Shown in pieces: positions 1 to 7,953 of a stretch of DNA of 24,573 nt. Location: contig JAHZKU010000034.1 in the NCBI GenBank assembly GCA_022600255.1, forward strand, positions 1 through 24,573, in the 5' to 3' direction. The stretch comes from Actinomycetes bacterium. Lineage in GTDB: Bacteria; Actinomycetota; Actinomycetes; S36-B12; GCA-2699445. Both the position numbers and the translations under genes were made by a program. The notes beneath the pieces were generated by a model. It was not told the DNA's origin, made no database searches, and saw only the letters and a program-made list of their open reading frames with translations. How positions within the stretch are numbered: position 1 is the first letter of the stretch; the number at the start of each line of letters is the position of its first letter.

Positions 1-620
1 ACGAAGTCGACCGTTTCGTGCTCGACCGTGATCGCCGCCGCGATGTCGGCCGCCACCTCGCGCTCAGTGCGCCCTTCCCGGAGGAAGTCTGGGACCTGCC
101 TGTGCACGGCATCAATGGCGGCGCCAGCGCGCTGCAACGCTGCCACCTCGGCTGCCGACTTGAGCTCTCTCATCGGGCCGATGACGGCTCCAGCAAGTCC
201 CGGCTGCGCTCCAGGAATCGCCGCCAGGAATGCGATGATCTTCTCTGCCCACATGTGGTTGTCAAAGCCCAGCCGGCCACTGGGGATTCGTTGTGCGATG
301 AGTGCGTAGGGGTCCTGGGTCTCCTCCCAGGGCAGGATTTCCACGTCGAGGGCGGCAACTGGAGCGGCCAGCGCGGCCGACTGTTCCAGATGGGGAACCA
401 GTAGGATTGCGGGCTGGCCCGGCTGGATCACTAAACAGGTGAGCCGTTCCAGTGGGATCGCGGCATAGCCGGTCAGGTAGACCAGATCGGCTGAAGGAGA
501 AATCAGCAGCGCGGCAAATCCGGCCACGGCACAGTTGGCTTGGGCTTGGTTCAAGCGCCGCTGGAACTCCGCAGGTTCGCGCGGGTCGGTGGGGTGTTCT
601 TCGGAGGAGTTGGGGGCCAC
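1..620 (-). CDS. pepE: M24-family peptidase, PepE/Xaa-Pro dipeptidase-like (C-terminus cut by window edge)
   Basis: This is an open frame on the minus strand, readable without a stop from 620 to base 1, giving about 206 residues. The visible part is the creatinase-type N-terminal domain (LVYLTGYAAIPLERLTC, then a PGQPAILLVPHLE segment), followed by the start of the pita-bread catalytic domain (SAAEVAALQRAGAAIDAV and a GRTEREVAADI segment). These are typical of M24 peptidases that remove N-terminal residues next to proline. The five metal ligands lie beyond the edge, so activity cannot be judged. I chose GTG at 620 because the frame is closed by TAG about 40 bases upstream and no ATG is available. 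In Mycobacterium tuberculosis pepE (Rv2089c) lies beside the same exonuclease gene, which supports the name. The specific substrate is inferred, not shown. Confidence 0.88.
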   Translation of the reverse strand, partial: MAPNSSEEHPTDPREPAEFQRRLNQAQANCAVAGFAALLISPSADLVYLTGYAAIPLERLTCLVIQPGQPAILLVPHLEQSAALAAPVAALDVEILPWEETQDPYALIAQRIPSGRLGFDNHMWAEKIIAFLAAIPGAQPGLAGAVIGPMRELKSAAEVAALQRAGAAIDAVHRQVPDFLREGRTEREVAADIAAAITVEHETVDF

Positions 621-661
621 ACCTACACCGTAGGCGAGAGTCGGGCAGGCATGATGGTGCT
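621..661. promoter_or_regulatory. Short divergent promoter region, probable leaderless starts
   Basis: Only 41 bases separate the divergent pepE and exonuclease starts. For the minus gene, TACGGT (627-632 on the complement) sits six bases before the GTG. For the plus gene, CATGAT (650-655) sits six bases before the ATG. Both fit the TANNNT-like -10 spacing of leaderless actinobacterial transcripts, and neither gene has a clear Shine-Dalgarno sequence. This is inference from spacing and weak motifs. Confidence 0.35.
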
Positions 662-1618
662 ATGACCAAACGCCTCATGCTGCTGGATAGCGCTTCGATG
701 TACTTCCGGACTTTCTACGGTGTACCCGATCGATACCACGGCGTGGATGGGACTCCGGTGAATGCGGTACGCGGGTTCCTCGACGCGATGGCGCGCCTGC
801 TGAACACCTATCAGCCGGATCTGCTGGTGGCGTGTTGGGATGACGATTGGCGGCCCCAGTTTCGCGTGGACTTGGTGCCCACCTACAAGGCGCACCGAGT
901 CGACGAACAGGCCACACCAAGTCCGGAGGCGCAGCCCCATCAAACCCAGGCCGGTGAAGTTGAGGAGATTCCCGATCCATTGGCGGTGCAGGTACCGATC
1001 ATGGCCGATGTCCTGGCGGCGATCGGCATCATGCGGGTGGGTGCGCCGGGTTTCGAGGCCGATGATGTCATCGCACAGTATGCGCGCAACCACGCCGGCC
1101 CGGTGGACATTGTCACTGGTGACCGCGACCTGTTCCAGCTCGTTCAAGCGCAGGGCCCAAACAGGGTGCTCTACACCGCCAAGGGTTTCGGGAACATCGC
1201 AGAAGTGGACGATGCCTGGTTGGCAGCTAAGTACGGGGTAACGGGCGCTCAGTACGCGGACTATTCCTTATTGCGGGGTGACTCCAGCGACGGGTTGCCC
1301 GGCGTCGTAGGGGTGGGGGAAAAGACAGCGTCTGCCTTGATCAACAATTTCGGTTCCCTGAAGGAAATCCAGGAGGCCGCGACCAACCCCGATTCCGGGA
1401 TGAGTGCCAATCTGCGGGGCAAGGTGACGCGCAGTTCGGACTACTTGGCCCGAGCCGTGGACGTGGTCACCCTGCATCAAGAAGTGCCTGTCCCGATGCC
1501 GATCACGGCGCTCCCCCACGATCCGCAGCACCCGGCCGAGCTAGTGCAACTGAGCGACCAATACAACTTGGAGGACCCTGCCAACAGGCTGCTAACCGCG
1601 TTGGCCCGCATCGCTTGA
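662..1618 (+). CDS. 5'-3' exonuclease (flap/Pol I exonuclease-domain family, Rv2090-type)
   Basis: The product is a 318-residue stand-alone 5'-3' exonuclease resembling the N-terminal domain of DNA polymerase I. It would remove RNA primers or flaps during replication and repair. Visible metal-site motifs are D9 in MLLDSASM, D60-D62 in ACWDDDW, E132/D134/D135 in FEADDVI, D154/D156 in VTGDRDLF, and D207/D210 in LRGDSSDGLPG. The last is followed by the helix-hairpin-helix GVVGVGEKTA. The basic YKAHR at 75-79 is the usual DNA-contact segment. The open frame extends upstream to 452, but that part overlaps pepE antisense and is not family-like, so ATG 662 is chosen. It ends one base from the stop of the convergent helicase gene. 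Confidence 0.92.
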   Translation: MTKRLMLLDSASMYFRTFYGVPDRYHGVDGTPVNAVRGFLDAMARLLNTYQPDLLVACWDDDWRPQFRVDLVPTYKAHRVDEQATPSPEAQPHQTQAGEVEEIPDPLAVQVPIMADVLAAIGIMRVGAPGFEADDVIAQYARNHAGPVDIVTGDRDLFQLVQAQGPNRVLYTAKGFGNIAEVDDAWLAAKYGVTGAQYADYSLLRGDSSDGLPGVVGVGEKTASALINNFGSLKEIQEAATNPDSGMSANLRGKVTRSSDYLARAVDVVTLHQEVPVPMPITALPHDPQHPAELVQLSDQYNLEDPANRLLTALARIA

Positions 1619-1619
1619 A

Positions 1620-4418
1620 TCAGTCGTGAACCCCGGTGTGGGTAACTAGGCCGCGGTCGATCAAGCCTGCTGCGCTTCTGGCTGTGTCGGCGAGTTTGGT
1701 GCCGGATCGCGCTTGGCTGATTTGCCCAAGCAGGTCAATGATCTGCTTGCACCAGCGGATGAAATCGCCCGCGGTCAGCTCGGCCTCCCAGAGCACCTGG
1801 TCCAAACTGGTGCCGTTGGCCCAGCGATAAATCGCCCAGCACAATCCCAAGTCCAACTCCTTGAGGGTGGCTAATCCATGGTTCACTTCCACCTCATGCA
1901 GGACTTCCCAATCCTGTCCGAGCTGTGAGATCGCCGCGCCCGCGGGCCCGCGGGGAAGCCGCGGCCGACCGCCCTCTTCCCGACCACGCGATTCGTAAAC
2001 CAGCGCAGCACATACGCTTGCCAGCTCAGCCGGGGTGAGCCCGTCCCAGCGTCCGAGGCGCAATGATTGGGCGGTCAACAGATCGGTGTCCCCGTAGATC
2101 CGGGCCAGGATTTTGCCGTCGGCGGTGATGTTGGTTTCCGTAAGGTCAGCCACGGCCTCCGCGAGTGGATTCTGGCTAACCCCAGCGGGCTCCTCGGCTG
2201 CCCTGCCCGTCTGTTGCAGGTAGCCCAGCTCAATGAGGACATCGCAGATCTTGTCGAACTGTCGGGCAATCGTACTGGTCCGGGTGCTAATCCGGTTGCG
2301 GAGTTTGGTGTCTCGCCGCGCCAGCTTGTGATACCGCTCAGCCCACCGGGCGTGCGCCTCCCGGTCGGGACAGTCATGACATGGGTGGGCGCGCAACCGA
2401 CTGCGCAGCCGCTCGATTTCTGCGGTTGTGGCCGCGTCTGGAACAAACGTGGGGGTGGTTTCGGGTAGATCGCGGGCAATCTCGCGCAGGTTCTCCGCGA
2501 CTAGCTTTCGACTGTTGGCCGATCGGCCGTTGAAGTTCTTCGGAATCTTGACGCGGGCCACCGACTTCACGGGCTCGGAGATGTCGGCTGGACCAAGCCG
2601 ATCGACCTTCTTGTTGAGCCCAACCACGAGCACTCGGGGATCGCGGGCCATGGGGTCGGCCGCGTCGACCACGGCAACCGGACCCGCGCGTCGACCCCGG
2701 GGAATGACAATCACATCACCGCGGCGCAACGCGTGGAGGGAATCGGAGATACTGCTGCGCTTTTCTGCGCGCCGCAGTCGGGCCGCGTCCTTCTCGATCT
2801 GTTGCAGGTCTTCCCGTAGTTGCGCATACTCGCGGAAGTCCCCCTGGTCACAGTGCATAGATTCTCGATAGCCCGCCAAGGGTTCACTGTTGCGTTCGAT
2901 CTCCGCTGCGAGCTCAACAACACCCGCATCGGCTTGAAACTGCGCGAACGATGATTCCAGCAGCGCGGCCGCACGATCTCGCCCAGTCGCCGATACCAGA
3001 TTGACTGCCATGTTGTAGGACGGGCGGAAACTGGATCGCAAGGGATACGTGCGGGTGGAGGCCAAGCCAGCAACGGCCTTGGGATCAAAACCATCACTCC
3101 ACGCAACCACGGCGTGGCCCTCGACATCGATGCCGCGCCGACCGGCCCGACCGGTGATCTGGGTGTACTCCCCTGGGGTGAGATCAACGTGCGCTTCGCC
3201 GTTCCACTTGACGAGCTTCTCCAGCACCACGGACCGAGCGGGCATGTTGATGCCAAGCGCTAGGGTCTCGGTGGCGAAGACACACTTCACGAGTCCGAGT
3301 TGAAAGAGCTTCTCCACTACCTCTTTGAATACCGGAACCATCCCGGCATGGTGGGCCGCCAACCCGCGTTCGAGGGCGGACAACCAAGTGCCGAAACCCA
3401 CAGCGTGGAGGTCATCTGGTGAGATCGCCGCGCACGCCGCCATCGCCAAATCCCGAATCTGGTGTCGCTCGGATTCGTTGGTGAGGTAGATGCCGGCATC
3501 CACGCACTGCTCCACTGCAGCATCACAGGCGGCGCGACTGAAGATGAAATCAATGGCGGGCAGTAAGTCTGCCCTTTCCAAGCGCCGCACCAAGTCCGGG
3601 CGGGAGAGTTTGGGTCCACCACCCCGTCTGGGCCGATGGTCTCGGCGGGAGCCGCCGCGGCCTCCCCCGCGGCCACGCGTGTGCTGGGATTCGGCGCGGG
3701 CGCGTTGTGTGAGTTCCGGATTCACCCGACGCTGCTCGTCGTCGATGAACAGATCATGCAGGTGCGTGCCGACCGCAACGTGCTGCCACAGAGGCACGGG
3801 GCGATGCTCCTCGACAATCACGTCGGTGTGGCCTCTTACGGTGCCGAGCCAACGGCCGAACTCCTCGGCATTGCTCACAGTGGCCGACAGCGCCGCGATC
3901 GCGACACTGGGTGGCAGGTTGATCAGGACCTCTTCCCAAACTGCACCGCGGGATCGATCTGCCAAATAGTGAACTTCATCCATGACCACGTGGGTCAGAT
4001 TAGTGATGGCGTTTGATTTGGCGTAAAGCATGTTACGCAGGACCTCGGTGGTCATGACAACGATGGGGGCATCGCCGTTGATTGCGTTGTCGCCGGTGAG
4101 TAGACCCACTGAGCTCGCGCCATAGCGCTGCTGCAGATCGGTGAACTTCTGGTTGCTCAGAGCCTTGATGGGAGTGGTGTAGAAGCAGCGCTTGCCTGCG
4201 GCCAGCGACAGGTGCACAGCGAACTCACCAACGATCGTCTTGCCAGCCCCCGTCGGTGCGGCCACCAAGACGCTGCGGCCCTGCTCCAGTGCCTCACATG
4301 CCGCGATCTGGAACGGATCCAGTGGAAAGTTGTATAGCTTCTCAAAACCCGCCAACGCCGTGGACTTGTGTTTATGTCTCCTGTTGGCGGCGGCGAACCG
4401 CTCAGCCGGACTACTCAT
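1620..4418 (-). CDS. helY: DEVH-box superfamily 2 helicase, HelY/Ski2-Mtr4-like
   Basis: This is a 932-residue ATP-dependent helicase of the Ski2/Mtr4-like group, expected to unwind RNA or RNA-containing structures. Walker A APTGAGKT is at 54-61, the DEVH box at 147-150, the SAT motif at 178-180, and motif VI QITGRAGRRG at 420-429. The C-terminal half matches the long DUF3516/DSHCT-like region of this family in length. An arginine/glycine-rich insert lies at about 245-268, between the two RecA domains. Length fits the mycobacterial HelY (about 900). It is the last gene of the tatA-tatC-kinase-helY run, 42 bases after the kinase. The ATG at 4418 has only a weak ribosome site. Function in RNA metabolism is inferred from the family. 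Confidence 0.93.
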   Translation of the reverse strand: MSSPAERFAAANRRHKHKSTALAGFEKLYNFPLDPFQIAACEALEQGRSVLVAAPTGAGKTIVGEFAVHLSLAAGKRCFYTTPIKALSNQKFTDLQQRYGASSVGLLTGDNAINGDAPIVVMTTEVLRNMLYAKSNAITNLTHVVMDEVHYLADRSRGAVWEEVLINLPPSVAIAALSATVSNAEEFGRWLGTVRGHTDVIVEEHRPVPLWQHVAVGTHLHDLFIDDEQRRVNPELTQRARAESQHTRGRGGGRGGSRRDHRPRRGGGPKLSRPDLVRRLERADLLPAIDFIFSRAACDAAVEQCVDAGIYLTNESERHQIRDLAMAACAAISPDDLHAVGFGTWLSALERGLAAHHAGMVPVFKEVVEKLFQLGLVKCVFATETLALGINMPARSVVLEKLVKWNGEAHVDLTPGEYTQITGRAGRRGIDVEGHAVVAWSDGFDPKAVAGLASTRTYPLRSSFRPSYNMAVNLVSATGRDRAAALLESSFAQFQADAGVVELAAEIERNSEPLAGYRESMHCDQGDFREYAQLREDLQQIEKDAARLRRAEKRSSISDSLHALRRGDVIVIPRGRRAGPVAVVDAADPMARDPRVLVVGLNKKVDRLGPADISEPVKSVARVKIPKNFNGRSANSRKLVAENLREIARDLPETTPTFVPDAATTAEIERLRSRLRAHPCHDCPDREAHARWAERYHKLARRDTKLRNRISTRTSTIARQFDKICDVLIELGYLQQTGRAAEEPAGVSQNPLAEAVADLTETNITADGKILARIYGDTDLLTAQSLRLGRWDGLTPAELASVCAALVYESRGREEGGRPRLPRGPAGAAISQLGQDWEVLHEVEVNHGLATLKELDLGLCWAIYRWANGTSLDQVLWEAELTAGDFIRWCKQIIDLLGQISQARSGTKLADTARSAAGLIDRGLVTHTGVHD

Positions 4419-4460
4419 AAAGCAACGATCCCAGGCAGGCCGATCATCGGTCGCAGTGGG

Positions 4461-5366
4461 TCAGGCCCCGATCGTGGAGTTGGCAGGCAACACCACTTTG
4501 AGTTTGTCCCGAAACAGGGAAATATCCGCAGGGAGGGGTCCGATGCGTTCCCCATCGGCATAAACAATCTGGTCGGGGGCAGCAATGCGAACCACTTGGC
4601 CCGTGTATTGCTCGACGGTGTGGTGTTCGACGTGCGTCCCCTTGTAGACGCTGGGAAACACGCGTAGAAAGTCGAACTTACTAGCCTTCTTGAGCCAAGT
4701 GATCATAAAGAGGCCGTCATCGGGTTTGGCACCGGCACAGACCTTCATGCCGCCGCCGTAGGAGACACCGTTTCCGACGGCCACGAGCATGCCGTGATCA
4801 CGATATTTCTCGCCGTCAATGTCAACTTCGTAGGGGATAGCTTTGAACGTCCCGAGCTCAGCCAGGATGCCGATCAAATAGCGCAGTTCACCCTTGGGCC
4901 ACCGCATCTTGTTAGCCCGCTCATTGACGCAAGAATCGAAACCGCTGGACAAGACCCCCATAAACCAGCGCTGCGACCCGTCTGATGTGGTGACTTGGCC
5001 AACGTCGATGGGCCGGACATGAAAATCCGCGAGGGCCTGAATGGCGGTGTCGACATCGGTGATTCCGATGAGGTTGGCGTTGTCATTGCCGGTCCCCACC
5101 GGAATGATCGCTAGTGGAGTATCGGTGCCAGCCACGGCCTGCACGGCCAAGTTGACCGTACCGTCACCGCCGGCCGCTACGACGGCGTCAACCCCGTCGT
5201 CAACCGCCTTACGGGCCATCTCCAGTGCTTCTTCGGGTGAACCAGCCAGCAACAGCGCCGCATCAATCCCGTTGTGGTGCAGGGCCGCACCGATCTCCGG
5301 TGCGGTTTTCCCACCCTTACCTCGGCCAGCGAGCGGGTTGACAATCACAGCAACGGTTCGGGTCAT
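4461..5366 (-). CDS. Diacylglycerol/lipid kinase, DAGK catalytic domain family
   Basis: The product is a 301-residue soluble kinase of the DAGK/YegS/LcbK family, which phosphorylates a lipid alcohol such as diacylglycerol at the inner face of the membrane. The nucleotide-binding motif GGDGT is at 66-70, preceded by the VNPLAGRGKGG loop at 9-19, and GTGND is at 91-95. The C-terminal beta-sandwich is complete (YADGERIGPLP near 267). Length is normal for the family. It sits 50 bases after tatC and 42 bases before helY on the same strand, probably in one transcript. A diacylglycerol kinase gene between tatC and the helicase also occurs in Streptomyces, but is absent from the mycobacterial locus. 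The exact lipid substrate cannot be told from sequence. Confidence 0.92.
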   Translation of the reverse strand: MTRTVAVIVNPLAGRGKGGKTAPEIGAALHHNGIDAALLLAGSPEEALEMARKAVDDGVDAVVAAGGDGTVNLAVQAVAGTDTPLAIIPVGTGNDNANLIGITDVDTAIQALADFHVRPIDVGQVTTSDGSQRWFMGVLSSGFDSCVNERANKMRWPKGELRYLIGILAELGTFKAIPYEVDIDGEKYRDHGMLVAVGNGVSYGGGMKVCAGAKPDDGLFMITWLKKASKFDFLRVFPSVYKGTHVEHHTVEQYTGQVVRIAAPDQIVYADGERIGPLPADISLFRDKLKVVLPANSTIGA

Positions 5367-5416
5367 AGTTACCCAGCGTAAGGCAAACGCTGGGACCGTT
5401 CGGCCACCGACATCGG

Positions 5417-6250
5417 TCAGGCGTCTTCGGGGAGTTCACTCAGTTCGTCATCGCGCAGATCCACAAGCGGATCGCGCCGCCGCTTGCGTCGATCGTTCAA
5501 GGTGGCAATGCCCATCACCACGCCGATCATCAAGATGATTGGTGCGGCTAGCACCGTCATCGTTAACGGGTTGCCGTCCGGTGTGGCTACTGCGGCGAAC
5601 ACGAAGATGCCCAACAGCACCCAGCGCCAAGATCGGACGAGGTTACGCGCCGACAGCACCCCGGCGAGGTTCAGCATCAACGCAACCAACGGCAGGAGAA
5701 AGCCCAGTCCGAACACGATGGTTGTGCGCAGGAAGAACCCGATATAGCGAGTTACGTCGATGAAGTTGGAGACGTCGTCTGGGGTGAAGTCGAACAGGAA
5801 GCCCAGAGCATTGGGCAGAAACACGTACGCGAGTAACGTGCCACTCACGAATAGTGGGGTCGCGATGGCGACAAAGAGTAGCGACCAACGCTTCTCGTGC
5901 TTGTGCAGTCCTGGGGTGACGAACCGCCACATTTGGTAGAGCCAGATCGGTGAAGCCAGCACCACCCCAGCCACCGTAGAAATCTGCAGTTTCAGGATGA
6001 ACGGATCGGCGACGCCGGGCATGACCAGTTTGATATCGCGGCCATCCCCCACCATTTCGGCCACGACCGCTTCCACGGGCGCGGTGATTGCCCCGAAGAT
6101 TTGATCGTAGAAGAACCATGCCGCGACCGCGCCCACCACAATGGCGAGCACGCTGCGAAAGATGCGGGTGCGCAGTTCCCGCAGATGATCAGTCAGCGGC
6201 ATGCGGCCGGCTGCGGATCCGGCTTCTCCGGTGACTTCGACTTGGGCCAC
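5417..6250 (-). CDS. tatC: Sec-independent protein translocase subunit TatC
   Basis: This is a 277-residue polytopic membrane protein of the twin-arginine translocase, the subunit that recognises RR signal peptides. The N-terminal cytoplasmic motif MPLTDHLRELRTRI (17-30) is typical. Six hydrophobic segments follow, with the conserved periplasmic PF and SPIWLYQMWRFVTPGL regions between them. The C-terminus is charged (NDRRKRRRDP, then acidic). GTG at 6250 is the likely start, eight bases after the tatA stop, so the two are surely co-transcribed. No tatB is seen, as is common when tatA and tatC are clustered in actinobacteria with tatB elsewhere. Confidence 0.96.
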   Translation of the reverse strand: MAQVEVTGEAGSAAGRMPLTDHLRELRTRIFRSVLAIVVGAVAAWFFYDQIFGAITAPVEAVVAEMVGDGRDIKLVMPGVADPFILKLQISTVAGVVLASPIWLYQMWRFVTPGLHKHEKRWSLLFVAIATPLFVSGTLLAYVFLPNALGFLFDFTPDDVSNFIDVTRYIGFFLRTTIVFGLGFLLPLVALMLNLAGVLSARNLVRSWRWVLLGIFVFAAVATPDGNPLTMTVLAAPIILMIGVVMGIATLNDRRKRRRDPLVDLRDDELSELPEDA

Positions 6251-6258
6251 CAGCGTCG

Positions 6259-6549
6259 CTACTCTTTGCTGGTCGCCGGAGCGGAATCCGGTGTCGGCTC
6301 GCTCAGATCCACCTTGGCCTCAGCCTTATCGGTGATCTGTTCCGGCGCCGCAGCCTGATTCTCTTGGGCCCCGTCATCGTAGTCGTCGCGCAGTCCCTTG
6401 GTTTCTGTCTTCAGAATCCGCATGGAACGGCCCAACCCACGGGCAGCATCGGGTAGCTTCTTGGCGCCGAAGAGCAGCAGGATCAAGAGCCCGATGATGA
6501 GCCACTCTGCTCCCTGGGGCATTTGCAGTGCGATGAGGTCTAGGTGCAC
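6259..6549 (-). CDS. tatA: Sec-independent protein translocase subunit TatA
   Basis: This is a 96-residue TatA, the pore-forming subunit of the twin-arginine exporter. A single N-terminal membrane helix (GAEWLIIGLLILLLFGAKKLP) is followed by the FGAKKLPDAARGLG hinge and amphipathic helix, then an acidic, alanine-rich tail, which is standard architecture. A longer frame begins at 6579, but GTG 6549 is preferred. It has GGGAGG at 6556-6561 on the complement, six bases upstream, and it gives the normal short region before the helix. The gene is the first of the tatA-tatC-kinase-helY unit; 150 bases without a gene precede it. Confidence 0.94.
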   Translation of the reverse strand: MHLDLIALQMPQGAEWLIIGLLILLLFGAKKLPDAARGLGRSMRILKTETKGLRDDYDDGAQENQAAAPEQITDKAEAKVDLSEPTPDSAPATSKE

Positions 6550-6555
6550 GGTTAT

Positions 6556-6561
6556 CCTCCC
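6556..6561 (-). promoter_or_regulatory. Ribosome binding site deciding the tatA start
   Basis: GGGAGG lies six bases before GTG 6549. It selects this start over the in-frame upstream candidate at 6579. Confidence 0.75.
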
Positions 6562-6699
6562 GAGCGTTCCGCGTGACAAAGGCCGACTGCACTAAGGGTA
6601 ACCGACAAATCCGCTTCGGTGATGCCATTCCGAGCCCAGTAGCAGTGCGACCGGAATCTTGGGACGATGGCCCCAAGAGCGCGCGCCGACTAGAGCAGT

Positions 6700-7041
6700 T
6701 TAGTCACCAGAGAGTTGGCCCTCTTGAGCCAGTTGCTCGACCAGACAGTCCTGGGCTCGTAGCGTCAAACCGAAATCAATCAGGTCGTCGTGCCCAATCG
6801 TGGGGCCGTAGTGCAGTTCCAAGGCCTCCGCTGGGACATGGACTCGCTCGATCGTGACTCCGGCTCCGCGCAGCAGTGTCACCACTTCGTCGTCTGCGGT
6901 CTTGGTCACCTGATCTTCGCAAGTGGGGCAGGCAAACGCGTAGGTAGCCCAGCCAGCGGCGGGCGCCACAACGACATGGATATCGCGCGGTTTCAGATCC
7001 ACGTCACCGCACGTGGGACAGGTGGCCTTGATAGTTGTCAT
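6700..7041 (-). CDS. Small double-CxxC zinc-ribbon protein of unknown function
   Basis: The product is 113 residues and I do not recognise a named family. Two CPTC knuckles at C8/C11 and C38/C41 are spaced as in a four-cysteine zinc ribbon. A mixed region after them (DDEVVTLLRGAGVTIERVHVP) looks like a small alpha/beta segment, and the C-terminus is acidic (LIDFGLTLRAQDCLVEQL). There is no signal peptide or membrane helix, so it is cytoplasmic. ATG 7041 is chosen over the longer frame from 7122 because GGGAGGG lies at 7048-7054, six bases upstream, and the first CPTC follows directly. It lies between the FKBP gene and tatA, the slot that holds pafB-pafC in mycobacteria. A nucleic-acid-binding or regulatory role would be inference only. 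Confidence 0.8.
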   Translation of the reverse strand: MTTIKATCPTCGDVDLKPRDIHVVVAPAAGWATYAFACPTCEDQVTKTADDEVVTLLRGAGVTIERVHVPAEALELHYGPTIGHDDLIDFGLTLRAQDCLVEQLAQEGQLSGD

Positions 7042-7324
7042 GCCGGTCCCTCCCTGGATCAGCGGTGTCAAACACCTGATATCGATCGGTTCGATACCCT
7101 GACCTAATCCTGATTCGCGCATCGATGCACGCTGGGAGGGGTCCGGTTTAGTCCATTCGTGGGGTTACTACCGGATAGAGACCACCAAATCGGACACGAA
7201 ATGGACATAAAATGCAGGTCCGTTTCGGCCCTATGTGACCAATTGCGCACGCATTGTGACTTTGACGGCTGCGGAGACTGTGGCGTTAGTGATCGAAGCC
7301 CGGCAGGGCCGACCGTTAGCTGGC
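7042..7324. other. 283-base non-coding region between the FKBP and zinc-ribbon genes
   Basis: No convincing ORF is present. It holds the ribosome site of the zinc-ribbon gene (7048-7054), a short hairpin GGTGT-CAA-ACACC at 7064-7076, and the inverted repeat at 7080-7096. A weak GCCC/GGGC pairing just after the FKBP stop has no T-run, so no clear terminator is seen. It probably contains the promoter for the zinc-ribbon gene. Confidence 0.5.
7080..7096. promoter_or_regulatory. Inverted repeat, possible operator upstream of the zinc-ribbon gene
   Basis: TATCGA-tcggt-TCGATA is a perfect 6-bp inverted repeat with a 5-base spacer. It starts 39 bases upstream of the ATG at 7041 on the complement. 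Its size and position would suit a dimeric repressor site, but no matching regulator is seen here. Confidence 0.35.
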
Positions 7325-7873
7325 TCAGGAAGCCGCCGGGCTCGGCGATTGCACCGATTCCAACTCAACGATGAAAGCGAGGGCTTCGTCGGGCTGAATC
7401 GCGGGCGGTGATCCGGTCGCCCCATAGGCGAGGTCAGATGGGATCAACAGCAGGCGAGCGCCGCCTGGCTTCATGCCAGCTACGCCTTGGGTCCAGCCAG
7501 GAATCACGCCGGACAGCGGGAACGTGGCGGGCTGGCCGCGTTCGTAGGAGGAGTCGAACACTTCCCGTGATTTGTAGCCGACGCCGACATAGTCCACCGT
7601 CACGGTGTCATCGGTGGTGACCTCAACACCTAGCCCAGTGCAGAGATCAATAACTTGCAGTTCCGTTGGCACTTTGGCGTCAGCGGCCACGGTGAGTTGC
7701 GGAGCCTCGCCGCCAGCGCCAATCGCGGTCACGCCGTCGACCGACTGATCAAAGGCACACGACTCCGGGTTGGCCGAGGTTTGATTCTCGGCTTCGTTGG
7801 TGCTCGTGGAGCAACCGGCGGCAACCAAGGTCACAGCCGCGATTGTGGACAGAAGGGCAACTCGAATACGCAC
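7325..7873 (-). CDS. FKBP-type peptidyl-prolyl cis-trans isomerase, lipoprotein
   Basis: This is a 182-residue exported isomerase that would help proteins fold outside the membrane. A signal peptide with lipobox VAAGC (cysteine 21) predicts lipid anchoring. A short Ser/Thr/Asn-rich linker follows, and the C-terminal half is an FKBP domain: VTVDYVGVG, the FDSSYERGQPATFPL loop, VIPGWTQGVAGMKPGG, and the LAYGATGSPPAIQPDEAL region with the Ile-Pro pocket. The start is GTG 7873, with a weak ribosome site. It lies 80 bases after pafA on the same strand, a position FKBP genes also take downstream of pafA in Streptomyces. A direct role in pupylation is not implied. Confidence 0.92.
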   Translation of the reverse strand: MRIRVALLSTIAAVTLVAAGCSTSTNEAENQTSANPESCAFDQSVDGVTAIGAGGEAPQLTVAADAKVPTELQVIDLCTGLGVEVTTDDTVTVDYVGVGYKSREVFDSSYERGQPATFPLSGVIPGWTQGVAGMKPGGARLLLIPSDLAYGATGSPPAIQPDEALAFIVELESVQSPSPAAS

Positions 7874-7953
7874 AAACAGACTCTATGGCCTATCGACGCC
7901 GTGTGCGGGCAGGACCCCCAAATCGGCTGGGTGTGTCTTCAGATTCACGTGGG

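Noticed and set aside
452..661. Upstream in-frame extension of the exonuclease
   Set aside because: It lies antisense to the N-terminus of pepE and has no family-like sequence; the known family start is MxxRLMLLD at 662.
623..1147. 174-codon minus-strand ORF inside the exonuclease gene
   Set aside because: Antisense shadow of a gene with clear catalytic motifs.
2067..4016. Several 120-160-codon plus-strand ORFs opposite helY
   Set aside because: Shadows of the helicase gene, with no ribosome sites and no recognisable domains.
7064..7076. GGTGT-CAA-ACACC hairpin as a terminator or riboswitch
   Set aside because: Only five base pairs, no T-run, and no surrounding conserved structure; noted only as part of the gap.
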